In this document: piece by piece, positions 1-9,378 of the stretch
Layout: every line of letters starts with the position of its first letter
Numbering within the stretch: position 1 is the first letter of the stretch
Origin: Spirosoma rhododendri
Lineage (GTDB): Bacteria > Bacteroidota > Bacteroidia > Cytophagales > Spirosomataceae
Assembly: GCF_012849055.1 (NCBI RefSeq)
Contig: NZ_CP051677.1
Span: 2,308,501-2,372,500 of the forward strand
Direction: 5' to 3'
Length of the DNA stretch: 64,000 nucleotides
The notes under the pieces: generated by a model
What the model was told of the DNA's origin: nothing
What the model saw: only the letters and a program-made list of their open reading frames with translations
The model's database searches: none
Made by a program: the position numbers and the translations under genes

Positions 1-2
1 CG

Positions 3-35
3 AACAATAACAACAACGACCGGCGTCGGCGGTAA
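3..35 (+). CDS. 3' end of an upstream gene (partial, tentative)
   Basis: The first bases can be read as the last ten codons of a gene that begins outside the window. They give an Asn-rich then Arg-rich tail (NNNNNDRRRR) and a TAA stop. A charged low-complexity tail is plausible for the DUF4290 protein that often precedes murA in Bacteroidota, but ten codons cannot prove it. Another frame stays open to position 81, so the choice of frame is inference. Confidence 0.3.
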   Translation, partial: NNNNNDRRRR

Positions 36-149
36 TCACCTGCCGACCGCCAGGTTCGTGACTCCAATCGTCTTACCCTAGTAATCAAACACGTATCTTC
101 GTCGGGCAGGCACTGTACCCGGCTGATATTGAATTCAACCAACCCAGGC

Positions 150-1457
150 ATGGCATCTTTTCAAATTACGGGTGGCCGTAAACTCAAGGGCGAACTGATT
201 CCGCAGGGCGCGAAAAACGAAGCGCTCCAGATTCTCTGCGCCGTTCTGCTGACCAAAGAACCCGTTACGATCCACAACATTCCGAGCATCCGCGACGTCA
301 ATCAACTCATCGACCTGCTGGGCGATATGGGCGTTTGGGTAACCCGCGTCGGCGAAGGGTCGTACCGGTTTCAGGCGTCGGATGTTAATCTGGATTACCT
401 TGAAAGCGACACCTACAAGCGGAAAGCGGCTGCACTGCGTGGTTCGGTAATGCTGCTCGGCCCGATGCTGGCCCGCTTCAAAAAAGGACGTATTCCCCGG
501 CCCGGTGGCGACAAAATCGGCCGTCGTCGGCTGGATACCCACTTTCTGGGATTTGAAAAGCTAGGGGCTCAGTTCAACTACGACGCCAACGATGGCGGCT
601 ACTATCAGGTCGATGCCAGCAACCTGCGCGGTGCATACATGCTGCTCGACGAGGCTTCGGTAACCGGTACGGCCAACGTACTGATGGCGGCTGTCATGGC
701 CGAAGGCACAACCCAGATCTACAATGCTGCCTGCGAACCCTACCTGCAACAACTCAGTAAGATGCTCAACAGCATGGGGGCCAAAATCACGGGTGTTGGC
801 TCGAATCTGCTGACGATCGAAGGGGTTTCTGAGCTGAAGGGCACCGAACACACCATGCTGCCCGACATGATCGAGATCGGCTCGTTTATCGGTATGGCGG
901 CTATGACGCAGTCAGAGATTACGATCAAAAACTGCCAGATTCCGCAGTTGGGTATCATCCCGGATCAGTTCAAGCGGCTGGGTATTCAAATGGAGTTCCG
1001 GGGCGATGATATTTTCATTCCCGCGCAGGAGCGTTACCAGATTGAATCGTTTCTTGACGGTGGTATGATGACCGTTGCCGACGCTCCCTGGCCCGGTTTT
1101 ACCCCCGATCTGCTCAGCATCGTACTCGTAACGGCTGTGCAGGCGCAGGGTACGCTGCTCATTCACCAGAAAATGTTTGAAAGCCGCCTGTTCTTCGTCG
1201 ATAAGCTGATCGACATGGGCGCGCAGATCATCCTTTGCGACCCGCACCGCGCAACGGTGGTGGGGCTGAACCGGCAGATGCCGCTGAAAGGTATTCGCAT
1301 GTCGTCGCCGGATATCCGGGCGGGGGTAGCGTTACTGATCGCGGCCATGTCGGCAACCGGCACCAGTATCATCGACAATATCGAACAGATCGACCGGGGT
1401 TACCAGCACATCGATACCCGGCTCAACGCCATCGGCGCCGAGATTATCCGGCTGTAA
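150..1457 (+). CDS. murA: UDP-N-acetylglucosamine 1-carboxyvinyltransferase MurA
   Basis: Cytoplasmic enzyme that transfers enolpyruvate from PEP to UDP-GlcNAc, the first committed step of peptidoglycan synthesis. The protein is 435 residues, the normal length, and begins MASFQITGG. The QGAKNEALQ substrate-binding motif is near residue 20 and the DIRAG motif lies toward the C-terminus. The active-site loop reads RPGGDKIG, so Asp121 replaces the Cys that fosfomycin alkylates in E. coli MurA (Cys115). That Asp form is known to be catalytically active and fosfomycin-insensitive in Mycobacterium and Chlamydia. A TTG codon 21 bases upstream is in frame, but the ATG gives the family N-terminus. The gene stands alone and is followed by a hairpin terminator. 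Confidence 0.96.
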   Translation: MASFQITGGRKLKGELIPQGAKNEALQILCAVLLTKEPVTIHNIPSIRDVNQLIDLLGDMGVWVTRVGEGSYRFQASDVNLDYLESDTYKRKAAALRGSVMLLGPMLARFKKGRIPRPGGDKIGRRRLDTHFLGFEKLGAQFNYDANDGGYYQVDASNLRGAYMLLDEASVTGTANVLMAAVMAEGTTQIYNAACEPYLQQLSKMLNSMGAKITGVGSNLLTIEGVSELKGTEHTMLPDMIEIGSFIGMAAMTQSEITIKNCQIPQLGIIPDQFKRLGIQMEFRGDDIFIPAQERYQIESFLDGGMMTVADAPWPGFTPDLLSIVLVTAVQAQGTLLIHQKMFESRLFFVDKLIDMGAQIILCDPHRATVVGLNRQMPLKGIRMSSPDIRAGVALLIAAMSATGTSIIDNIEQIDRGYQHIDTRLNAIGAEIIRL

Positions 1458-1493
1458 GAGCGGTGCATATTTTTTGATTGACTATTGACAAGG

Positions 1494-1531
1494 GCCAGAA
1501 ATAGCTACTAACTGTTTCTGGCACATTTTTG
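1494..1531 (+). terminator. Rho-independent terminator after murA
   Basis: An 8-bp perfect stem (GCCAGAAA / TTTCTGGC) is followed within a few bases by a run of T. It lies about 35 bases past the murA stop. Confidence 0.6.
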
Positions 1532-1555
1532 TAAGAGCATACCAGCATACTACGC

Positions 1556-1861
1556 ATGAATCACAGGGGACGTTTTCAGGCGCAGGGACGAAAGCTGGAA
1601 GAGTCGGAAGCATGGGCGCAGCCAGCCCCTCTGTATTTGCAGCAAGGCAAGTCGTTGCTCAGTAACCTGAAGGAAAAAATTCCCCTGTTTGAGTTGAGGA
1701 AGCGTGCAGAGGCATTTCAGACCTGCGAACAGTTTATCGAGCGGGCTAGTCAGAACGGAGGAATCAACATCGTTGACAAGCCGTTGCGAAAATCGTTTCC
1801 GAGAAATGAAACGGAACGGGTAGATTTAGAGGTTTTGAAAGGGAACGCTTTTTTGCCGTGA
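1556..1861 (+). CDS. Hypothetical protein, 101 aa
   Basis: Not recognised. The product is a small, charged, probably cytoplasmic protein without signal peptide or membrane segment. It has Gln, Lys and Glu-rich helical stretches (for example around KSLLSNLKEKIPLFELRKR). Its stop lies one base before the ATG of the next gene, so the two are almost certainly co-transcribed and perhaps translationally coupled. The pair looks more AT-rich than murA and the genes that follow, which may indicate recent acquisition. No toxin-antitoxin or DNA-binding motif could be identified. Confidence 0.6.
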   Translation: MNHRGRFQAQGRKLEESEAWAQPAPLYLQQGKSLLSNLKEKIPLFELRKRAEAFQTCEQFIERASQNGGINIVDKPLRKSFPRNETERVDLEVLKGNAFLP

Positions 1862-1862
1862 T

Positions 1863-2417
1863 ATGAGGACGCTTAGCAAATACGAAAATTTTCTTGTCGA
1901 CGAGGAAGCGTATTTCGCTAACCGACAATTCTGGAACGATACAATTGATGAAGTAAGCCCGGAACCTCACGAGCAGTGGGTTACCACTCAATTTGCGAAC
2001 GGGGTTGATTTTCTTGACGGAAATCCGATTGCTTCGGCATTATACAAGCAATGGGGTAAAGCGATTCGGATTGTTCAGGTGGCCAATGATAACAGTGCTT
2101 TTCCGATTAGAATCTGGCTGGATTTTGTTGAGTATCAGGAAACAAAAATCCTTGAGTTGGTCGTACTGGTTCAGCCTCGCGACGAAGTGTACCAACGAGT
2201 GATTGAGGTCCTGACGTTCTTTCTTTTTCAAAGTGACTCAAAGAAAATCAGTAAATACGTTAGAGCTTTCAATGCGTTTAACCGGCGGGCAGCTAGCCTG
2301 AAACAATCAGTGGATGCAATGCGCTCCATAAGCCCGGTCGCCACAAACGACCTGATAAAAAGCACGATAGAGACAATCTACAATCAGGGGCTAAAGCGAA
2401 AAAAGCAGTCGACGTAA
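1863..2417 (+). CDS. Hypothetical protein, 184 aa
   Basis: Not recognised. It starts one base after the stop of the preceding gene and the two form a small operon. The predicted protein is soluble, with an acidic N-terminal half, a hydrophobic beta-rich centre (around KILELVVLVQP) and a basic C-terminal tail ending in KRKKQST. There is no signal peptide and no cysteine motif. The coding sequence is more AT-rich than its neighbours. It converges on the secreted-protein gene downstream with only seven bases between the stops. Confidence 0.65.
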   Translation: MRTLSKYENFLVDEEAYFANRQFWNDTIDEVSPEPHEQWVTTQFANGVDFLDGNPIASALYKQWGKAIRIVQVANDNSAFPIRIWLDFVEYQETKILELVVLVQPRDEVYQRVIEVLTFFLFQSDSKKISKYVRAFNAFNRRAASLKQSVDAMRSISPVATNDLIKSTIETIYNQGLKRKKQST

Positions 2418-2424
2418 TCCTGTA

Positions 2425-3030
2425 TCAGTGCGACGCCGTTGCTGACTGGGGCGGGTTAATCATGATGTGAGCGCGGTGAGTGCCGGGGTCCATGATCCAG
2501 GGCATACCGGGGGCTTCGGGTTTTAGCGGTAAGCCCGTACTTTCAGCTGTTGCATAGGGTATATACACGACATAGCGCAGGTACCCGTTTTTCACGTCGC
2601 CGGTTTCGGGTGTAAAATCTTCCGCTTTGGCCGTGTACGCATACAATGTTGATGGGTGCGACGGCATCATTAGCTTTCTGGCTTTGACTTCCTGCTCGCG
2701 GATGGTCAGGATTTCGGCGGGCTTCTTTCCTTCCTTTTTCAGCACCCGCCCGCGCTCCATAAATGGGTCGAGATCTTTGTGGTAACACGATACGCTGAGC
2801 CCTTTCTGTGCCGGATCGTCGGTCAGGCAGACCAGTTCGTTTGTGCCTTTGCGTAGTACAATAAATTCGTTGGCGGCTGAGTAACCGTACACCGTTGCCC
2901 CCGCCCGTTTGTCGTCAGGTGCCGCCAGAACAGCCGTTTTAATCTGCACATCCGGCGACGGAACAACGGGCGATTGGGCCAGTGCTTTGGTTAGCAAACC
3001 AGCGGCTACCACAAGAAATAGTGCGTTCAT
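2425..3030 (-). CDS. Secreted hypothetical protein
   Basis: A protein of 201 residues with a clear signal peptide (MNALFLVVAAGLLTKALAQS) and a predicted cleavage after ALA. The mature part contains a Trp-poor, Pro-rich domain with a His-containing stretch near the end (DPGTHRAHIMINPP) and an HPSTLYAYT segment. No known catalytic motif is visible. It is probably periplasmic or exported. It is transcribed divergently from the fasciclin gene across a 256-base gap in which I see no clear promoter motif. Confidence 0.75.
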   Translation of the reverse strand: MNALFLVVAAGLLTKALAQSPVVPSPDVQIKTAVLAAPDDKRAGATVYGYSAANEFIVLRKGTNELVCLTDDPAQKGLSVSCYHKDLDPFMERGRVLKKEGKKPAEILTIREQEVKARKLMMPSHPSTLYAYTAKAEDFTPETGDVKNGYLRYVVYIPYATAESTGLPLKPEAPGMPWIMDPGTHRAHIMINPPQSATASH

Positions 3031-3286
3031 AAATCGATGTCAGTTGGCCCGATAAAAAGCACCCGCTATGTCGATGATTACTCATCAACTGCTGACCTGT
3101 TACCACGCACTGACTGATAGTCGACGTATAAACTGGTGTCGTCGCTGGCAGGGTAACCGAGCGGTGCAGCCCCGGCCTGACGTCGCTGCTTGCCGAATTG
3201 GCCTGTACGCTCATTCCGGGCCGAACAAAAAGACCAACGACGGCCGAAACCGTTATAGGGTTGAACGGTTTAATCCAGATTGATTT

Positions 3287-4111
3287 ATGACAGCCCGAAA
3301 CATACTCTGGCAGGTGGCAATCGGTGCTGCGCTGACTAGTCCGGTCTACGCACAGACCACGCCCCGCTCGGCAACAGCCGCGCAGAGTGGCGCGTATCGG
3401 CAGAGTTCATCCGACAACGGAACCACAGTCAACAGCAGCAACACCACCAATTACAACAGCAACAACGTAACGAATGCCCCGACGGGTGTTGGCAGTAATC
3501 CGGCCGCGCCTGCTACCACATCGGGTTCTTCACGGAAGCGAAAACCAGTGAGTAAAGGGACAGGTACTGGGTCGGCAACGGGTTCGGCTATTCAAAAAGC
3601 CCGTACCGCGCCTTCTCCCGCTGTGACAGCTGGCAGTACCGAACGCAATACCAGTATCCACGATTTCATTGCGTCGTCGCCAAACTACACGACCCTGCAA
3701 AACGCCCTGCAAGCGGTCGGGCTGTTTGAGACGCTACGGGGTTCGAAGTCGTACACGCTGTTTGCCCCCACCAACGACGCGTTCAAGAAACTACCGGCGG
3801 CTGTGCAGACAGGGCTGCTGGAAGGCCGCAACCGGCAGGCGCTGACTCAGCTGCTCAATTACCATCTGGTCAAGGGGGCGCTCAGTGACGACGATCTGCG
3901 GAAGAAGCTAAAATCGGGTGGCACCGCTACGCTGAAAACAGTGGCTGGTGAGTCGCTAACGATTGCCTCGAATGCCGACGGGCAACTGACAATCACTGAC
4001 CAGGCGGGTAACAAGGCAAGTATTATTGAATCTGACCAGAAGCAAAACAACGGCTATGTACACGGCATCAACGCCGTGTTGATGACCACTGGCGGATCGG
4101 CTATCCGATAA
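3287..4111 (+). CDS. Fasciclin (FAS1) domain protein, secreted
   Basis: A protein of 274 residues. A signal peptide ends near VYAQ, followed by about 100 residues of low-complexity Ser, Thr, Asn and Gly sequence, then one FAS1 domain from about residue 122 to the end. FAS1 hallmarks are visible: the YTLFAPTNDAFKKL segment, the LLNYHLVKG segment and a terminal GYVHGINAVL. FAS1 domains mediate adhesion or extracellular contacts, so a cell-surface or matrix role is likely. The low-complexity part probably serves as a spacer. It ends two bases before the convergent type IX cargo gene. Confidence 0.88.
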   Translation: MTARNILWQVAIGAALTSPVYAQTTPRSATAAQSGAYRQSSSDNGTTVNSSNTTNYNSNNVTNAPTGVGSNPAAPATTSGSSRKRKPVSKGTGTGSATGSAIQKARTAPSPAVTAGSTERNTSIHDFIASSPNYTTLQNALQAVGLFETLRGSKSYTLFAPTNDAFKKLPAAVQTGLLEGRNRQALTQLLNYHLVKGALSDDDLRKKLKSGGTATLKTVAGESLTIASNADGQLTITDQAGNKASIIESDQKQNNGYVHGINAVLMTTGGSAIR

Positions 4112-4112
4112 G

Positions 4113-5156
4113 TTAGTGCTGCACTACGACGCGCTGCACCTGAACGCCCAACTGATCGGCGACGCGTAACAAGTACAAGCCGCTGGGCCAGGTGCGCACG
4201 TCGACTTGTGTCTGGCTCCCGTTGCTTTTTTGCTGGTATACAGATCTGCCCTGTGTGGTGCTGATATCGACCTGCGAGGCATCTTCCAGTCCGTCAATGC
4301 TGAGTACATCGTTGGCTGGCAATCCCGCCAATACGATCTCGCCGTTGGTTCGCAGGATGGCGCTGCGCAGGGGTGAAAAACTGAATTTGCCGTCGGAGTC
4401 GGTTTGCCGGAGCCGGTAGTAGTTGATGCCGAGCCGGGGTGATTCATCAACGGCACTGTATGTTTGCCGGGTGGTAGTCGTGCCGTGTCCGTCGAGCCGG
4501 GCGATGGACTCAAACGTGCGGGCATCGCTGCTGCGCTCCAGATCGAAACGGGCGTTGTTGCGCTCGCTGGCCGTCGACCAGTTGGCAAACACCTGTTTCT
4601 GGACTGTTTTCACCGAAAAATCAATCAGCGAAACGGGGAGTGTCGATCGCGTTACAGTATATGTGGCCTTGTAGTTGTTACCGCCATTGCTGTCAAAAGA
4701 AAATAGAAATGTGCCATCGATACGCCAATAGACTTCCAGCGTGTAGGTACCGGGACCAAGGCCATTAGCAATGTTGATCCCGGCATCCGTCCGGCTCCAT
4801 CGCTGACTCCCATCCTGACTGGTACTGACGAGCGGCAGATCAATCTGAATGAAATCGCCCGGGGTTATATTCTGCGGATACAGTCGGTAAAACATATGCG
4901 CTGATGTCGTGCTGTCGCCGTTATTCCTGAAAGTTCTGATCTCTCCGCCGTTCAGGTATATTGATGTGTTTGCCGTACCCAGGTCCGCTCCTTGAAAGGC
5001 TGGCGCACCATCCGGGTTAGCACCCCCTGCCCGGGAGGTATTCCCCGACGCGTCGACGTTGGTGACGGCGTAGGTTTGAAGCAGGCCCGCATCGGCCCAG
5101 ACGGGTGTATGGGCTACTATTGATAAGCAGCTAACAAGCAGTAGAAGAATTCGCAT
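4113..5156 (-). CDS. Secreted protein with type IX secretion sorting domain
   Basis: A protein of 347 residues with a signal peptide ending near VWA and a beta-sandwich-like body. The C-terminal region of about 75 residues matches the type A sorting domain of T9SS cargo: LPANDVLSIDGLE, then a DIST.GR strand, then WPSGLYLLRV near the end. Such domains direct passage across the outer membrane by the type IX system and are then cleaved or anchored. A preceding block (residues about 175-260, with ASERNNARFDLERSSD) resembles the Bacteroidota repeat that often comes just before such domains. The function of the N-terminal part is unknown. Confidence 0.85.
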   Translation of the reverse strand: MRILLLLVSCLSIVAHTPVWADAGLLQTYAVTNVDASGNTSRAGGANPDGAPAFQGADLGTANTSIYLNGGEIRTFRNNGDSTTSAHMFYRLYPQNITPGDFIQIDLPLVSTSQDGSQRWSRTDAGINIANGLGPGTYTLEVYWRIDGTFLFSFDSNGGNNYKATYTVTRSTLPVSLIDFSVKTVQKQVFANWSTASERNNARFDLERSSDARTFESIARLDGHGTTTTRQTYSAVDESPRLGINYYRLRQTDSDGKFSFSPLRSAILRTNGEIVLAGLPANDVLSIDGLEDASQVDISTTQGRSVYQQKSNGSQTQVDVRTWPSGLYLLRVADQLGVQVQRVVVQH

Positions 5157-5269
5157 CGTCGGATAGCATCTTGACTAAGAACTGCTTCCATGCAAAACGA
5201 ATACCTAACGACGCTTTTTGTTGTCGAAAATGTAAATATGTCTACTTATTGGTCCATATAAGCCAAGAA

Positions 5270-6283
5270 TCAGGCGGGTCTGCCGGTAGATGTCGCTTCG
5301 CGTACCGGCGCCTTCCCCAGCGAAAACGACGCAATCAGAAACCCGATACCACTAATAATCAGGTTGAGGAAAAACCCTACCGCATGTAAAAAAGTCGCCA
5401 GCACCGTCGCCTGCGTCATCGGCAATCCGTACAGCATCAGCACCCGCCCGACCAGCAGGTGATACGTACCGATACCGCCCTGTGTCGGAACCAGTACCCC
5501 ACCCAGCAGGGCTACGGTTTCAATGGTCAGTACCGATAGTAGGGGCAGGGCGCGGGTCGTTGGCAGGGCCATCATGAGCGAATAAGTCATCAGCCAGGCC
5601 ATTGCCTGATTCAGGATGGTCAGCAGAATGAACAGGCCCGGCTGTGGGAGTTTTCGCAGGGAAAGCAGCCCCGTCTGTAGACCCCGACTAAAGGTGATGA
5701 TACGCTGCGCGACAGGGTGTTGCCAGCGGGGATGAGTAAAATCAATCAGCCGGACCGACCAGAGCAGTAAACCAGCCAGTAGCAAACCACCCGCCAGCAG
5801 CCACCACCCGGTTGTGGTAGGCAGCCGAAGCGCGTACCCACCGAAGTAACGTTGCAGGCGCGCAAACTCCAACACGAACGTGAGCGAAACGACGCCCAAC
5901 AGGACGAAAAAATCGAGCACCCGTTCGGCCAGTACAGCGCCCACCGCCTGCGAAAACGATACGCCGTCGGTACGTTGCAGGGTGGCGCAGCGCGTCAGCT
6001 CGCCCGACCCCGGAATAATCATGCCCGCCATCGTCCCGGCCAGCAACGCTATTGTCACGCGAAACGTAGTGGGTTTGTAGCCCAGTGCCAGCAGGGGTTG
6101 CCGGGAGCGCATCCCCCGCAGCAGGAAGGTACAAGCCGTTAGCAAGCCGGTAAGCAGTATCCAGCGATAATCGGCCCGTTGAAACTGTTCACCGATGGCG
6201 CTGAACGACACATTACGCAGCGCATAAATCAGTAAAAGTATACCCAGCCCGAGGGGTAAAAAACGTTTCAGTAGATGCGTCAT
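5270..6283 (-). CDS. Lysylphosphatidylglycerol synthase TM-region / flippase-like membrane protein
   Basis: Integral membrane protein of 337 residues with about eight hydrophobic helices, starting MTHLLKRFLPLGLG. It matches the YbhN/UPF0104 family, the membrane part of MprF-type lysyl-PG synthases, seen for instance in the PGSGELTRC segment and the VPTQGGIGTYHLLVG segment near the end. Family members are thought to move lipids across the cytoplasmic membrane. The reading frame stays open 78 codons further upstream, but that part is Arg-rich and unlike the family, so the internal ATG is chosen. Its position beside a glycan cluster suggests a role in envelope lipids, which is inference. Confidence 0.82.
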   Translation of the reverse strand: MTHLLKRFLPLGLGILLLIYALRNVSFSAIGEQFQRADYRWILLTGLLTACTFLLRGMRSRQPLLALGYKPTTFRVTIALLAGTMAGMIIPGSGELTRCATLQRTDGVSFSQAVGAVLAERVLDFFVLLGVVSLTFVLEFARLQRYFGGYALRLPTTTGWWLLAGGLLLAGLLLWSVRLIDFTHPRWQHPVAQRIITFSRGLQTGLLSLRKLPQPGLFILLTILNQAMAWLMTYSLMMALPTTRALPLLSVLTIETVALLGGVLVPTQGGIGTYHLLVGRVLMLYGLPMTQATVLATFLHAVGFFLNLIISGIGFLIASFSLGKAPVREATSTGRPA

Positions 6284-6531
6284 GGTACGCGGTGAAGGCG
6301 GCAAATTACGCAGAAAAGCCCGTTGGCAGGTAACTGTCGACACCCGCGCCGAACGGGTATAGGGCAAAAATCCGGCCCGGTTTTTGTCTCCTGCCAGCCA
6401 GCGACTTGCTGCCCCGTTCGGCGTACTAACCGACCGGGTTTGCAGGAGACTACCGATCAACTTATTTTTGACAATACGTGCCGTCCGTAGCCCACTTGAT
6501 CGCCTGATAAGGGCCAACTCTCTCTCGTTCT

Positions 6532-8625
6532 ATGTCTAAATCAAACAAGAAGCGTATCGCCCCGCCGATAAGCAGGCCCGTAGCCGCGCCGGATGCGGGT
6601 AGAGCGACACCGTCAGCTGTGGCAACCAGCCCAGCCACGCCCGTGGCTCCTCCGTTCGTGCCCGATCAGCCGGAAACCGGCTTTCAACTGATCCGCTTCG
6701 ATCGCCGGACCAAGTGGTACATGGGTATCGTAACGGGCTTGTTTATTCTGCTCTCGCTGCTGAAAATTCATACGCTGTCGGTGGCTATGTGGAATCAGTT
6801 GATCCCCGACGGATCAGACCCCAAACGGGGCATTATGAGCGGCACACCACAAGCCATCCGGATGGACGAATACGCGGTCTGGGTGCCCAACACGTTATCA
6901 AATGCCAACCAGGGCTACCCGGTCGCGAATGAGTCGCTGGGGGGCGAGAAGATTGCGCTGCTGGGGGCACCAGCCTATCATCCGCTGATGATTTTCAAAC
7001 CGCTGCTGTGGGGCCACTTCTTTCTGGGGCCGGAGCAGGCCATTGCCTGGCAGTCAAACTTCAATTACTTCGCTGTGTTGCTGCTGCCGTTTCTGCTGTT
7101 CATGCTGCTGACGGGCAATAACTTCTTGTTGTCGGTATTCGGTAGCGTGTGGCTGTGGTTGTCGTCGGCGTCGCAGATGTGGAACGGCGGCTGTGATATG
7201 GCGGTGGGTTTGTTTTCGCTACTGTTCGTTAGCGGTATATACATCCTGTTTGGCAAGCACTCGCTGCTGGGAAAAATCGGGTGGGGGCTGCTCTTCGGCT
7301 GGACGCTCTTCAGCGCGCTGGTGCTGGTGTACCCACCGTTTCAGGTACCGCTGGGCTACACATTCCTGATCTTATTCATCGCCTACTGCCTGCGGCACAA
7401 AGATCAGTTTCGGTTCGACAGCGATCAGTGGACCGCGATCGGCATTGGGGCGGGGGCGCTGGTGCTGGTAGGCGTTGCGTTCTACACCTCGTACCGCGAT
7501 CTGAAACCAACAGTCGAAGCGATGGTCAACACGGTGTATCCGGGTCGGCGGTCGGAGTCGGGCGGCACGGGCTTCATCGCCAACTGGTTTTCGGAATATT
7601 ATTCGTGGCTGATTACGCCCCAGCGCTACCCCAAAAGCTGGCTGAACATCTGCGAACTCTCGCACTACCTGACCTTCACACCGGTCATTGCCGCCAGTCT
7701 GCTAATCTATTTCGTTGCCAAACGCCGGGTCGACTGGATGCTGGCTCTACTGGCGCTCTGGATTCTGGCGCAACTGGTCTGGATCGAATACGGCTGGCCG
7801 AAGTGGCTCGCTGAGGGAACGCTGATGAGCATGAGCCCCACCCGCCGGACACAGGTGCCGCTGGGGGTTTCGGGCGTTATCCTGACGATTCTGTACCTGG
7901 CGTACCTGACCCGGCATCAGCTCGTTACGGGCGCTGGCGCGAAAGCACTGGCGATTGCCGGGGCGCTGGGCTTCGTTGTCTATACGGCCTATGTCAACCT
8001 AAACGATACCGAAGGGCTGTTTCGCTCGTATCAGCTGTTTCTGCCGGTGCTGTTTTTTACGTTCCTCAACGTACTGCTGCTCATCAATGTGCAGGTAAAA
8101 TACAGGACTGCGCTGTTTGCCGGGGCGGTAGTGCTGTACCTGCTGCCGAACCTGAAATTCAACCCCGTTGCGGTGGGGCTGGCTCCGATCATGCAGCACA
8201 ACATTTACAAGACCGTGCAGGAGATCGACAAGAAAGATCCCGGTAAACGGTGGGTGGTGTTCGGCAGTCAGTATATCTCGTATCTGGTAACGGCGACGGG
8301 GGTAAAACTGCTGTCGGGGGTAAAAACGCTGCCCGCCCGTAACATCATGCACGTGCTCGACCCGGTTGCCAAACGTGACTCGGCCTACAACCGCTACGCC
8401 CATACCGTGTACCAGACTTACATCGACGGGCGCGACAGTGTGATTATCCAGCAAAGCTTCGAAGATGCCTACACCGTTGGGATGGACCCCTGCTCTCCAC
8501 GTTTCAAAGAACTAAAGGTGAAATACCTGATCTTCGATCGGGAGCCGCAGCCCGTAGAAGTGCGCTGCGCCAAACTCATCAGCAACATGGGCTCGGTGAA
8601 GATTTACGAGCGGACCGACGAATGA
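6532..8625 (+). CDS. Polytopic membrane protein, GT-C-like
   Basis: A protein of 697 residues: a Pro/Ala-rich cytoplasmic N-terminus, a first membrane helix near residues 64-78, many further helices, and a soluble C-terminal domain of about 130 residues. An acidic pair sits in the first predicted periplasmic loop (RMDEYAVW, residues 110-117), in the place where GT-C glycosyltransferases carry their catalytic acidic motif. This suggests a lipid-linked-sugar-dependent transferase or a related transporter. The gene overlaps the next glycosyltransferase by four bases (ATGA), so they are translationally coupled. Assignment to the GT-C fold is inference. Confidence 0.75.
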   Translation: MSKSNKKRIAPPISRPVAAPDAGRATPSAVATSPATPVAPPFVPDQPETGFQLIRFDRRTKWYMGIVTGLFILLSLLKIHTLSVAMWNQLIPDGSDPKRGIMSGTPQAIRMDEYAVWVPNTLSNANQGYPVANESLGGEKIALLGAPAYHPLMIFKPLLWGHFFLGPEQAIAWQSNFNYFAVLLLPFLLFMLLTGNNFLLSVFGSVWLWLSSASQMWNGGCDMAVGLFSLLFVSGIYILFGKHSLLGKIGWGLLFGWTLFSALVLVYPPFQVPLGYTFLILFIAYCLRHKDQFRFDSDQWTAIGIGAGALVLVGVAFYTSYRDLKPTVEAMVNTVYPGRRSESGGTGFIANWFSEYYSWLITPQRYPKSWLNICELSHYLTFTPVIAASLLIYFVAKRRVDWMLALLALWILAQLVWIEYGWPKWLAEGTLMSMSPTRRTQVPLGVSGVILTILYLAYLTRHQLVTGAGAKALAIAGALGFVVYTAYVNLNDTEGLFRSYQLFLPVLFFTFLNVLLLINVQVKYRTALFAGAVVLYLLPNLKFNPVAVGLAPIMQHNIYKTVQEIDKKDPGKRWVVFGSQYISYLVTATGVKLLSGVKTLPARNIMHVLDPVAKRDSAYNRYAHTVYQTYIDGRDSVIIQQSFEDAYTVGMDPCSPRFKELKVKYLIFDREPQPVEVRCAKLISNMGSVKIYERTDE

Positions 8626-9377
8626 GTACTGCCAACGCCCCGCGCATTCTGATCGTGATTCCCTGCTACAACGAGGAAGCCTCCATTGTGTCGGTCGTGA
8701 ACGAGGTCGAGCGGGCGCGGCAGACGTCGGGTTTGTGGCTCGACGCGCTGGTCGTCAACGATTGCTCGACGGACGGTACGCTGGCACAGTTGCAGACACT
8801 GTCTGGCTGTCAGTACCTGAACCTGCCGGTTAATCTGGGTATCGGCGGGGCCATGCAGGCGGGCTACCGCTACGCCTACCGGCACGGCTACGACATGGCC
8901 GTGCAAATGGATGGCGACGGGCAGCACCCGGCCGGTGAACTTCCCAAACTGCTGGCTCCGCTGCTGGCAAAAGAGGCCGACGTGGTGATCGGGTCGCGGT
9001 TTCTGGAACGAACGGGCTTTCAGTCGACAGCCGCCCGGCGCATCGGGATCAACTACTTTCGGCGGCTGAACCGCTGGCTGATCGGGCAAACGATTCACGA
9101 CAGCACGTCGGGGTTTCGGGCGTTTAACCGCCGGACGCTCGCCATCGTCGACCGGTACTATCCCGACGAATACCCCGAACCCGAAGCGATCGTACAATTT
9201 GGCTTGCATCATCTGCGTATCCGGGAAGTGCCTGTGCAGATGCGTGAGCGGCAGGGGGGTGTCTCGTCGATCAACACCGGGCGTGCCTTTTACTACATGC
9301 TCAAGGTGACGCTCGGTATTCTGTTTGTCTACATCCGGCTGCGGGGTCGCAAGGCCCTGACGCCCCTATCTGCCTGA
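8622..9377 (+). CDS. Family 2 glycosyltransferase, polyprenyl-phosphate sugar type
   Basis: A protein of 251 residues with a GT-A fold. The N-terminal IPCYNEEASI motif, the NDCSTDGT nucleotide-binding acidic motif, the QMDGDGQHP catalytic-metal motif and the STSGFRAFNR segment are all those of dolichyl-phosphate mannosyltransferase-like enzymes. It probably loads a sugar onto undecaprenyl phosphate on the cytoplasmic face, supplying the GT-C-like membrane protein encoded just upstream. A DUF2304 protein follows by one base, a common pairing for this enzyme type. Confidence 0.9.
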   Translation: MSTANAPRILIVIPCYNEEASIVSVVNEVERARQTSGLWLDALVVNDCSTDGTLAQLQTLSGCQYLNLPVNLGIGGAMQAGYRYAYRHGYDMAVQMDGDGQHPAGELPKLLAPLLAKEADVVIGSRFLERTGFQSTAARRIGINYFRRLNRWLIGQTIHDSTSGFRAFNRRTLAIVDRYYPDEYPEPEAIVQFGLHHLRIREVPVQMRERQGGVSSINTGRAFYYMLKVTLGILFVYIRLRGRKALTPLSA

Positions 9378-9378
9378 T

